Source: a virus
Virus record (IMG/VR): IMGVR_UViG_3300049893_002232
Location: 1-48,023 of that record
DNA length: 48,023 nucleotides
Direction: 5' to 3' (one strand)
Shown: piece by piece, positions 30,474 through 39,400 of the stretch
Layout: every line of letters starts with the position of its first letter
Numbering within the stretch: position 1 is the first letter of the stretch
Program-made: the position numbers and the translations under genes
Notes under the pieces: model-generated
Databases searched by the model: none
What the model was told of the DNA's origin: nothing
The model's input: the letters and a program-made list of their open reading frames with translations, nothing else

Positions 30474-30715
30474 TCTGGTAGCTCATGATAGTGTTCCGCA
30501 AAATACTTAGGCGATACTGGCCAAGCGTGGTCTTTGCCGATGATCACATAGTCGCCTGGTTTCGCATATTGTTTCCCAGAGCTGGTTACAAATTCTATGT
30601 CCTCTCTTGCCACGAAAAACTTATGCTCGACGGGAATTTTAAAACAACTTGCCTCGGCTCTTTTTATGATTTCATCATAGCCAAAGCAACTTGAAACGAA
30701 GTCATATTTTTCCAT
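30470..30715 (-). CDS. Small PGDYVI-type phage protein
   Basis: 81 residues. The segment EDIEFVTSSGKQYAKPGDYVIIGKDHAWPVSPKYFAEHY follows the pattern of a common small phage protein (…GDY-I-G…W/Y-PV-P-iF…Y) of unknown function, often found between tail and lysis genes. Preceded by the helical gene at 30722. Confidence 0.65.
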   Translation of the reverse strand: MEKYDFVSSCFGYDEIIKRAEASCFKIPVEHKFFVAREDIEFVTSSGKQYAKPGDYVIIGKDHAWPVSPKYFAEHYHELPE

Positions 30716-30721
30716 AGTTTC

Positions 30722-30994
30722 TCACTTCTTTATGATTGCTTCCATCAACGCTTGTCCTGCTGACAATGCAGCCGTTGCTATTAATTGCGCCTCTTCTGCA
30801 CTAAGATCTTTAAGCTCTTCATCGATCCATTCTGAACCATCGATTGCCTTCTTTGCAGCTATAACAACTGGAGCAAATTTAGGCAAGTCAAACCAGTTTA
30901 CAACGCCATCTTTTTTCGCCTGTTTAATTGCATCAGCCATGCTTAAAATCAAATCAACTAACTCTAGGCTTTCCTTTATTCCATGTTTTGTCAT
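30722..30994 (-). CDS. Hypothetical helical protein
   Basis: 90 residues from MTKHGIKESLELVDL; AAGGA lies before this ATG. All-helical with an Ala-rich end (AQLIATAALSAGQALMEAI). The pattern resembles small phage proteins annotated as membrane-associated or tail-linked, but no family is assigned. Confidence 0.6.
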   Translation of the reverse strand: MTKHGIKESLELVDLILSMADAIKQAKKDGVVNWFDLPKFAPVVIAAKKAIDGSEWIDEELKDLSAEEAQLIATAALSAGQALMEAIIKK

Positions 30995-31008
30995 GTCGAA
31001 AATCCTTT

Positions 31009-31680
31009 TTATAAAATGAACCAATCTGTTCCATCAGTCACTAGTGTCCAAGCACCGAGGTCGCTATTGAGAGCAAAACTTGCTCCAACGGTTTCGATGT
31101 TTTCAGATGCGAACCGAGCAACGGTAATAGGATTCGTACTTGCTGATCCAGTTTTGTCCTTGATCCAAATAGGTCTCTTGGTTGCGGCTGGATCGGGTAA
31201 AGTCAAAGTTCTGGCAGATGAGGTGTCAACTAAATGATATTTGCCCTCTTGCAATGTGACGTTTCCTGAAACATTGCGGATCACAAAATCAACTTTTTTC
31301 GAGTCAATCACACCTTGAGTCACCACTAAAACTAAGTCTTGAGTCGATCCACTATTGTTAGTGACTCGTATCTTTGTGGTTTCAAACGAAGGTGTCGCCA
31401 CGATAGGATAGTTGGCCAAAGCTGAATCAGAAACCAAGGTCAATTCATCGGTCCCTGTATCCCAGAGATATAGGTCAAAGCGCAAAGTCGAAAAGGCGGT
31501 TTTAAAATTGTGTTCGAAATCCACATTAGCACCGTTAGCCAAGTTTTCGCTTTCGAAAAATCGGCTATTCATATTATCGCCAATGCGGATATATAAATTT
31601 TCTATCGACGTGTGAAGGCCGGAGCCACCAGCGGTATTAAGAGCTGGATGGTCGAGCTGAAGTCTACTAACAATTGCCAT
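31009..31680 (-). CDS. Tail appendage structural protein
   Basis: 223 residues. N-terminal MAIVSRLQLDHPALNTAGGSGLHTSIENLYI and a long beta-rich body with TLTLPDPAATKRPIWIKDKTG, a motif frequent in phage fibre-tip proteins, ending in a Trp-rich beta segment (GAWTLVTDGTDWFIL). Probably a baseplate or fibre component. Exact role unknown. Confidence 0.6.
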   Translation of the reverse strand: MAIVSRLQLDHPALNTAGGSGLHTSIENLYIRIGDNMNSRFFESENLANGANVDFEHNFKTAFSTLRFDLYLWDTGTDELTLVSDSALANYPIVATPSFETTKIRVTNNSGSTQDLVLVVTQGVIDSKKVDFVIRNVSGNVTLQEGKYHLVDTSSARTLTLPDPAATKRPIWIKDKTGSASTNPITVARFASENIETVGASFALNSDLGAWTLVTDGTDWFIL

Positions 31681-31686
31681 ATATGT

Positions 31687-32118
31687 TTACCGTCCATAAG
31701 CTGCGTAGTGAAATTTTTTATCCTCTTCCGGCCTTCGCAACTTTTGCACAAGTCCGGTTTTATAAACTTCTATGAACCAATCACGAGAAACCAGCTTGAG
31801 TCCGATGTTTTTCTTAACGAGTTCATGGGAACCTTTGAACCTTAAGGCCGTCCCACCGCTGGCTACTGCCATCCATTGAAACAAGCAGAAATCATGACCA
31901 TCGACTTCAGCCAGCGTAACTATTTCCCTGGTTTTGATGTCTTTACCTTCAATGCTTGCTCTTATCAATCCCTCTTTAAGATTAAAACAAGCCATATCTG
32001 TCATAAGATGAGCTTCCCGGTCCCACTGACCATACTTAGGGTTGTGGGATAGGAAGTCATAGCGCCATCTTAAAAGATATTTCATCTCATTCCATGGAAA
32101 TTTAACTAGCTGACTCAT
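31687..32118 (-). CDS. Hypothetical tail-region protein
   Basis: 143 residues with many Trp/Phe and charged residues (FPWNEMKYLLRWRYDFLSHN, HDFCLFQWMAVASGG). It lies between two structural genes in tail order, suggesting a baseplate assembly protein. No family recognised. Confidence 0.55.
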   Translation of the reverse strand: MSQLVKFPWNEMKYLLRWRYDFLSHNPKYGQWDREAHLMTDMACFNLKEGLIRASIEGKDIKTREIVTLAEVDGHDFCLFQWMAVASGGTALRFKGSHELVKKNIGLKLVSRDWFIEVYKTGLVQKLRRPEEDKKFHYAAYGR

Positions 32119-32128
32119 TGACTAAACC

Positions 32129-32815
32129 TCAAGCCGTATATGAAAAGGAAACAACAAATTCCCATTGCAAAATACCACCATCAGTTTCATCAGTCCTGAG
32201 GAAAAATCTTTTTTTGAAATGTGCACGGTCGCCTAAGGAAGTATCGCCTGTTTTACCTATTTTTCCAGTCTGTGGAGCCGATGCGTCAACCTCGGTTCCG
32301 CCGTTGTTGCGACTCATTGCATCGACATGCATGCTAAAAGCCGTCGCAAGGTTTCTGCCTTCCCCAGTGGCAGCACCACCGTTATCGCCGAATATTCTTA
32401 CATTGGTTCCAATCCGGCTTGGATTGAACTGGTTGGCCATGGTGACTTGCCAATCCATGTCAATATGAAGGCCGTTGGCCAAACCATCAGCGTTATTGGC
32501 GTTGGCTGAGGCCGAGGCGTTGCCCATATTCAGCAACTTGGTTATGTCGGCTGCTGCGGAGTTGGCACCACCGTAGGTAAAACCAGTCCCAACACCATAC
32601 TGTTGAACGTATGTTTTAACCTCAGTTATTGGATCAACGACTGCTGAATGAGACAGGTAGATCTCCTGGCTGCCATCGTTTGTAGGTTGGTCGGTGATCG
32701 GTGTAAATTGACCGTTAATTACTTGTCCCAAATCGAGGCCAGTTCCACCGCCGCTGAGAGCATCGGCTAAACCGGAACCTGTTAGTGTTTCGCTAATCGT
32801 TAATGTAACTGCCAT
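32129..32815 (-). CDS. Tail structural protein
   Basis: 228 residues, Gly/Ala/Asn-rich and beta-predicted, starting MAVTLTISETLTGSGLADAL and ending in GGILQWEFVVSFSYTA. It directly follows the hub-like gene by 2 bp. Likely a tail-tip or fibre-base protein; not assigned to a family. Confidence 0.55.
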   Translation of the reverse strand: MAVTLTISETLTGSGLADALSGGGTGLDLGQVINGQFTPITDQPTNDGSQEIYLSHSAVVDPITEVKTYVQQYGVGTGFTYGGANSAAADITKLLNMGNASASANANNADGLANGLHIDMDWQVTMANQFNPSRIGTNVRIFGDNGGAATGEGRNLATAFSMHVDAMSRNNGGTEVDASAPQTGKIGKTGDTSLGDRAHFKKRFFLRTDETDGGILQWEFVVSFSYTA

Positions 32816-32817
32816 TG

Positions 32818-34773
32818 TTAAATTTCCTCATCTATTGTAGCGGATTGACCACCAGTGATACCGTTATATCCAGGGTTCCAAGAACCAAAAGGGAGCATCT
32901 GGAAGCTCCAAAGCTTGCTCACTATCTTGAGCCCATCGGGATCATACCCGATTTCTCGCACCATGGCCGGGACGTTTTCTAAATTGATACTAGCGACGTT
33001 GATATTCATTTTGACAAAAGATCCGATATCTAGCAACAACGCTCGCCAAGTTAAGTTAAGATCGAACGTCTCAATGATCCCGCTGGATATGCGCAAGATC
33101 TCTCTTAATTGAGCAACAACTTGACTTTCGACATAGAGGTTAGGGAAGACAATCTTTTTACTTATGGTTAGCCCAGTTTGAGTGATTGAGGCCGAGTTCT
33201 TTAGGATCGGAGTTGCCCTTACATTTTCATTAACAATTGGCAAAAAGTTAAAAGCGCCTTGGGCACGATTAAAGTTGTTTCGGTCATCGATCTGGGTTCG
33301 CATGCTATTGCGCTCGATGTCCCAGTTTTTGACGGTATAGCTAGGAGTGTCGTCCCAGTCCTCAAAATGAAGAGCATTAATCTTGAGTTTTAGGTTCCGA
33401 TCGATGAAAGCCTCAAGCCTAATCTGCTCGAAAATGGATAGGCCATAAGTCAAAACTGGGCTTTGCTCAGATACCCATATTCTCGACTTTATTGAAGCCA
33501 CCGCACTTTGGGAAGGACTCGCCTTGTCGCGATAGGTAGCCCAGTTAGAATCAAAGTCACCATCGACGAGGCCACCATAAGTTTTCAAAAGATCTTTGAC
33601 CTGCTCTACGGGGTTGTCTCGGTAGCTGCTCAAGTCCTTGCCGATCACTTGACAATAAAACTCGTCCGAGTCAGACCATTCATAAGGGATCAGGACACCA
33701 GCGCCATCGTTCATCCATGTGGCACCCTGCTGAATCGTGAAAAAATTCTTGTCACCATTAACGAAGGCAATTTCAGCCGATGGAACCAGATTATAAATCT
33801 CGCCTCTCTTGACGTAGACCGTATCAGTATCAAAAAGAAAATTGACGTTAGAACTCACCACAAGCTCTATATCAGCCCTAGCTGAACCAGTGGCAGCCTT
33901 GACGGTATGGTTTCCTGAACCACCAGTGGCATTTATCAAAGCACCTAAAGGGGTCGCACTGATGTTAAACGTATCAGCCGTTGGGTTTCTTGCATAATAT
34001 ACAGTCGCCGCAACAAGAGGGCTTGGCAAAGTTCCACTGGTAGCAAACTCTATTGAATCGCCCTCATCAAAACCATGTGCGGTGGATGTGTGTGTCGTCC
34101 CGGCTATTGTCACTGGTTTTTCTTTGAAACTGACTTGTGGATCATTACCGTTGACAACGTAGGCAGGAACTGCCGATGGATATGGGTCAAGTTCGGTGGT
34201 CCAGTCTCCATAAATCACTGGCAGAAGCTTACCTAAATTCTTCTGCTCACACCTCGGATATGAACCATACGTTATTGCGGCGGTCGGGAACTTAGCATTG
34301 ATCCGGTCGAAGTTGTCACGAGCAACGATAACAATACTCTTTATGGTTCTTCTAAATCCACCCACCGGAGTGATCGAGCCCTTAAAAACCGTGGTATAGG
34401 TCGATGCTTGCTCAGCCAATCCAAGCTTGACGACAACTTGCTTCCCTACCCAAGATCCATAGTCTGCACCACCTGGGAGATATTTATTGAATCGTTCGTC
34501 CACGTTTGAGAGTTCAAGTGTCAGCGTTGCAAACTGAAGTTCGTTCGAAAGCCATTCACCAACGGTTCTTTGAATCGTTGGGAAAACAAGCAAAGCCTCA
34601 TAGAAAACACCACCAACGTATTTATTGCGATCACTCGCATAGATGGTCCCATCCGGTGACTCAATTTCGCAGATCATCTCAAGCCGACACTCAAGGTTAT
34701 CATGACAAGCGTCAAGAAAATCCTGAGTCAAAGCCGTTGCTGTTAAGTATGGTCTTCTATCTGAGCTACTCAT
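32818..34773 (-). CDS. Baseplate hub/tail-tip-like protein
   Basis: 651 residues. The N-terminal ~170 residues are a beta-rich domain with MICEIESPDGTIYASDRN and a LTLELSNVDERFNKYLPGG segment, followed by an inserted immunoglobulin-like or beta-tandem region (~210-300, DEGDSIEFATSGTLP) and a C-terminal hub-like part (FEQIRLEAFIDRNLKLKINA, MLPFGSWNPGYNG). Position after the tape measure and the repeat protein fits a hub that attaches fibres. The family assignment is inferred from order and size. Confidence 0.6.
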   Translation of the reverse strand: MSSSDRRPYLTATALTQDFLDACHDNLECRLEMICEIESPDGTIYASDRNKYVGGVFYEALLVFPTIQRTVGEWLSNELQFATLTLELSNVDERFNKYLPGGADYGSWVGKQVVVKLGLAEQASTYTTVFKGSITPVGGFRRTIKSIVIVARDNFDRINAKFPTAAITYGSYPRCEQKNLGKLLPVIYGDWTTELDPYPSAVPAYVVNGNDPQVSFKEKPVTIAGTTHTSTAHGFDEGDSIEFATSGTLPSPLVAATVYYARNPTADTFNISATPLGALINATGGSGNHTVKAATGSARADIELVVSSNVNFLFDTDTVYVKRGEIYNLVPSAEIAFVNGDKNFFTIQQGATWMNDGAGVLIPYEWSDSDEFYCQVIGKDLSSYRDNPVEQVKDLLKTYGGLVDGDFDSNWATYRDKASPSQSAVASIKSRIWVSEQSPVLTYGLSIFEQIRLEAFIDRNLKLKINALHFEDWDDTPSYTVKNWDIERNSMRTQIDDRNNFNRAQGAFNFLPIVNENVRATPILKNSASITQTGLTISKKIVFPNLYVESQVVAQLREILRISSGIIETFDLNLTWRALLLDIGSFVKMNINVASINLENVPAMVREIGYDPDGLKIVSKLWSFQMLPFGSWNPGYNGITGGQSATIDEEI

Positions 34774-34850
34774 AAATATTTTTCCGCAATTATATAAACA
34801 ATCGTTGCTATAATCATAATTATAAACATAGCTATTTCTACATCACTCAT
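34770..34850 (-). CDS. 26-residue transmembrane micropeptide between tail genes
   Basis: The frame MSDVEIAMFIIMIIATIVYI...AEKYL has one complete transmembrane helix. Its ATG overlaps the stop of the LGSQV-repeat gene as ATGA, and its stop overlaps the ATG of the hub-like gene in the same way, so it fits the 73-bp gap exactly. Translational coupling on both sides argues strongly that it is made. A role in tail-tip to membrane contact, or as a spacer allowing re-initiation, are both possible. Confidence 0.65.
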   Translation of the reverse strand: MSDVEIAMFIIMIIATIVYIIAEKYL

Positions 34851-36451
34851 AGGCTCTCATCTATCTCCACCACTAAGTTGACAATATCCGCTGCTGCTCC
34901 GAGGTTCTGGTGTTCCTCTTCAGGGATTTCGCTTAATTTACCGAACACCGTAAATCGAGTTGGATCTTGAGGGTCAGGCATCCACAAACATTTTAAACTA
35001 GTTCGCGCTGTTTCAAAGATAGATATCAGGTTATCGAAATTCCCTTTTTCGTAGTCGAGTGCATTGAACGAAATGGTAATGGCTCTTTTAATAGCTCGAT
35101 CGTTTGCGACGTTGGTGTATCCTTCAGTAGGAACCTTATCAGAAAAGTGTTTAGTTCTCCTTCGAACCTGATCGATAATATCCTCTCCTTGGAAGATGAT
35201 CGCACTACCGAAAACCACGGTGCCGACCTGTAAATAACCATCGAGGTTAGTCGTGTCGCTAATATTTATTCGCCAATATCTGAACTGTGCGGTGGGTAAG
35301 GTCGGAGCCACATAGTATGAGTTAATACTAGTCGCACTGATCGGGATACTTGCACCGATTGAGCTAAAGGCACTATCGTTCGATCCCTCGAAAATAACCA
35401 CGGCACTGGATGTCCAGTTATGATTAAGTATGGCCACGGTATCAGGTGCAATGCCTTGGTTGATTTCGGTGTCACAAGCAAGAGTTGCGGTGAGGGCTCC
35501 ATTGCTTCTCCAAACCTGTTCGACAATATCCGTATTCAAGTTATTGGCGGAGAAATCACCTGCAAGGGTTGACGACGCTTGCCAGTTGAGTCCCGAACCT
35601 CTCGGTTGTCCCCAAGCATTGTTGCCAGCTCCAGCCGCACCACGGCTAGGGAAGTCACAAAGAATCCTGATGCGTCGATTGTTATAAAGGACGAAACGGA
35701 CCTGAGAGCCGAGTGAAACAGCATTAATCCTCTCAACCTGAGAGCCTAAGAAAACCAAGTCTTCAATGACTCGATCGACTTCTGATCCCAAAGATTTTAA
35801 AGATTGAATGCTCCGATCAACCTGAGAGCCTAATGGTGTCGTGTCACGAATGGCCATCTCGACTTGGTTTCCAACGTGAGCACAAAAACCAGCCGATAAA
35901 TACGGTCCAGAGAGATACGGACTAAAAAGATAGCCGTTGCATTGCCAATGAGAAATATAATTTTCGCGCCTAACTTGAGACCCCATGAACTCGGGATATC
36001 CCAGCAATTGACGATCAACCTCAGAACCGAGGAATGCTGTATCAGCTATTTTTCTCTCAACTTGAGAGCCCAAAAAGTTCTCTTCACGAAGTTCCCGATC
36101 AACTTGAGATCCCAAGAATTTTGAACCAGTTGTTATTAGTCGATCAACTTCGGTCCCAAGCTCACCCATTCCACTGGTTATTCTATCAACTTGAGAGCCA
36201 AGGAAACTTGTATCCTGTATCTCCCGATCAACTTGAGAGCCAAGCGGACTGACATCCTGAATCTCACGGTCGATCTGAGAACCAAGGTCAAAAGTATCCT
36301 GAATTTGACGGCTGACTTGTGAGCCTAAATTCTTTGTGTCACGAATCACCAACTCGACTTGGCAAGCTAGGTGATCGATCACGAAGTTGGTTAGATATGG
36401 ATCGGCAAGATATGGCCGCTCAAGATAACCATATGTAATAGGACTTGTCAT
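34847..36451 (-). CDS. Tail protein with ~15 LGSQVDR repeats and a discoidin-like domain
   Basis: 534 residues. After MTSPITYGYLERPYLADPYL come about 15 units of 12-15 residues around L-G-S-Q-V-D-R-x-I (residues ~29-255). A break near residue 165 has a second PYLSGPYLSAGF motif, which suggests the whole block was duplicated. Residues ~260-420 look like a discoidin/galactose-binding beta-sandwich (TVAILNHNWTSSAVVIFEGS, FRYWRINISD). The final ~110 residues are a mixed domain ending LVVEIDESL. It follows the tape measure gene with a 4-bp overlap, the distal-tail position. The repeats may form a beta-solenoid or fibre-docking stack. Confidence 0.65.
   Translation of the reverse strand: MTSPITYGYLERPYLADPYLTNFVIDHLACQVELVIRDTKNLGSQVSRQIQDTFDLGSQIDREIQDVSPLGSQVDREIQDTSFLGSQVDRITSGMGELGTEVDRLITTGSKFLGSQVDRELREENFLGSQVERKIADTAFLGSEVDRQLLGYPEFMGSQVRRENYISHWQCNGYLFSPYLSGPYLSAGFCAHVGNQVEMAIRDTTPLGSQVDRSIQSLKSLGSEVDRVIEDLVFLGSQVERINAVSLGSQVRFVLYNNRRIRILCDFPSRGAAGAGNNAWGQPRGSGLNWQASSTLAGDFSANNLNTDIVEQVWRSNGALTATLACDTEINQGIAPDTVAILNHNWTSSAVVIFEGSNDSAFSSIGASIPISATSINSYYVAPTLPTAQFRYWRINISDTTNLDGYLQVGTVVFGSAIIFQGEDIIDQVRRRTKHFSDKVPTEGYTNVANDRAIKRAITISFNALDYEKGNFDNLISIFETARTSLKCLWMPDPQDPTRFTVFGKLSEIPEEEHQNLGAAADIVNLVVEIDESL
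35690..36370 (-). repeat. Tandem ~42-bp coding repeats (LGSQVDR units)
   Basis: The plus strand shows repeated blocks like cgatcaacttgagagcc, spaced about 42 bp. They encode the LGSQVDR units. Units differ at the third codon positions and in their linkers, so the array is old, not a recent slippage product. Confidence 0.85.
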
Positions 36452-39400
36452 GCGCTGCGAACTCCTGGAGCGTAGACCAAGGTTTGACCGTCGATCGATG
36501 CTCTTTTAATTTGCTCTTTAACAACTGGATAGACTTTGTTTTTGATAAATGCTTCATCCATTGGTTGAGTCGTATTGATCGTTAAATTGATGGTATTGTT
36601 GATAACTGGAGCTTGTCCACCGTTTCCGCCTCGATTCAAACTTTCGAGAAAACCAGTGCCAACACGGTCCACCGCACCGTTATTCATGACAAACTCACCT
36701 GGCTTCAGCATGGCCGGGACTTCACCGCCGTTATGAAACCTATTAGATTCAAATATTTTCATCACAACTTTTGAAATTTGATCAGCGACTTGCTTCCAAA
36801 GAGAAGCCGGGTCGAAATCTGGGAAGACCTTACCAAGCGCTTCGGCTACTGGTGATGTTTTCTCTTGAATATATTTTTTCCCAGACTCGACAAGGCCACC
36901 AAGTCCAAATTGCGGTAGAGCCTTGTCCTGCAAAATTGATTCAATAAGTTTCTTAGTCACTGGATCACTCATTGCTGATCTCGGTATCACCACCTCGCCT
37001 GGACTTAGCAGAGCCAAGATCTTGTCATTTAAAACTGAGTCCCCCGATACAGTAGCAGAACCTGGAACTTTACCGCCTCGAGCAAAAGAGAGAAAAGGCA
37101 TGTCGATTCCTAAAGCCCTTTCCACCGCACCTTTGTCCCCAAAAGCATTGCTGGGGATGCGAAAAATCTTTTCGAAAAGAGCTGATGGGTTAATAGCATT
37201 GATCGCATTGGCTATCACTGAACCGATCCCACTAAAAGCCTTTTTAAGGTTGTTCCAAATCTTATCCCCGATCGACACGAGACCATCGAACACGGTTTTG
37301 ATATACGAAAAAACTGACAAGAAAACATCGGCTGCACCCTTCAGATAAACTCTGGCGGTTTCGAATACAGATCCAAATATATTGGCCACACCTTCGAGAG
37401 CGACTTTTCCGACTCCCCAAACAGCCCTAAAGACTTCTGCCACATGGTTAAAGATCTCAGCACCTATTTTGAAAACCGCATCAAATATATTTATTTTCCC
37501 TTGGAATAGATCCATAAGAACGTTCCAAATGTTTTTGACCATATCCCATGCAGAAGTAAAAATAGACATCATCGCATCCCAAATCGACTTGGCGACATTC
37601 CAAACCGATTGGAAAACAACCATAAGAGTATCCCATACCGAACTAAGCACTTTCATCATGGAATCCCAAATAGTTTGGACGATAGCCCATGACGCTTCAA
37701 AGACTTTTATCATTGCCGACCATGCGGTTTTTAAGAGATCGATGAACGGCAAAATGATGGTGTTATAAACAAAAAGCCAAACCTCACGCAAACCAGCAAG
37801 CAAAGGCTTGATGATGAAGTCATAGACAAATGACCATACAGCTTTAATTCCATTGAATATCGGTAAAATGATATTGTCATAAACCCAGCGCCATGCATCG
37901 ATGAGCCCTTGCCATGCGTCACCAGCACCTTTACCGAGTTTTTCGATATTATCGTTAACGGCATCCTCAGCGGTTTTGGCAAACTCTGCTAGTTTGTCCC
38001 CACCAGCCTTTGCTCCTTCTTCGAGATCCACGACGGCAAAAAGTTTTGATGCGACACCTGTCAGCGTTTTTGTCACGGTTTTTAAACCAAGTGCAAAGTT
38101 CTTGGCGATCTCAGATGGCTTGGGGATGATCCCCTTTCCAAGCTCTTTAAACATTTTTGGCAACGACTTGATGGCGTCAAGAATTCCATTGATGATAGCC
38201 ATGGGAATCTCAATCGCCAATGCCTTGGCCAACTCCACGGCAATGTATGGTCCTTTTTTAATCAAGAAATTGATTAAGCTAACAACTATTTTCGGTGTCG
38301 CTTGTATCAGTTTTTCAACAAAATTTTCGACTAAATCAGGCAATCTATCTAAAAGTCCTGTCAGCATGTCTGGAAGTCCTGCTAACAAGTTAGCGAAAAC
38401 ATCGGGCAGATTAGCAAAGAACTCGATGAACTTTTCTAGAAGCTTAGGCACCATACTGAGCACGTTAGGTATGAAGTCAGCCACGAACTTCAATAGAGCG
38501 TCACCGAGTTTTGATACACCCTCTAAGATTTTCATCGGCAATTCAGTGAGGCTTGTAAAAATCCCGGTGATCTTGTCGAGCATCTGTGGGATGAAATCAA
38601 TGAGTCCTTGAATCGCATCAGCAAACGCTCCGGCACCAGCCAACATACCGCTAATCGGTCCTTGAAAAGCCTTTGCAACTTGGTTTCCTAGATTGCCACC
38701 TGCCATCTGTGCGGCTTCAAAATCAGCGTCCGGAGCCTTTGCTGCAAGCATCTCAGCTCTTAATTTAATCTGCTCTTCGGTGAGATCGAGTTGAGCCAAA
38801 GCCTCTTTGTTGAGTTCTTTATCAAGCATCAGTTTTTCGCGACGTTTGGAGATCTCTTCCAAGTCAGCTTGTTTTTGCATATTGATACGATCCACGGTTG
38901 TGGCGTCAATATCTTTGATCTGGTTTTGAACGTCTTTATATAGTTTGACTTGCTCTTCTAAGTTCTTTTTTCTTAGGTCTTTTGTCTGTGCGGTGGCTAT
39001 AGCTTGCGCCGTGTCACGAGCAATTTTTAATTGATCTTGAGCTGCCTTCGATAACGAGTTTTCTTTAACCAGTTTTTGCTCGATGAGTGCAATTTCTTGC
39101 ATACGAGCATTAAGATTATTTTGAATCTTTTGACCTTCTCCAGCACCAATGTCATCTAACTCTTTTTTAAGTTCGCCAACTTTTTTAACCAGCTCATCGA
39201 AAGTTTTTTTGCCCTCTTCTGACATGGTTTTTAAGGTGTCGAGAGTTTTGCGACCTTTACCGTTAGCAAACTCTAACTCTTTGCCGAAGTCTTTTGCACT
39301 GTCAGTCGTTTGATCAAAACCAGCTTTGAAGCCACCAAGTGCAGCAGTGGCTTGATTGAACCCCTCAATCAAAAGCCCTGGTTTTAAGTCCTCACTTAAA

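Noticed and set aside
37330-37800. Trp-rich repeats in the tape measure as a separate repeat element.
   Set aside because: They are a normal 11-residue periodicity of tape measure proteins and are covered by that gene.
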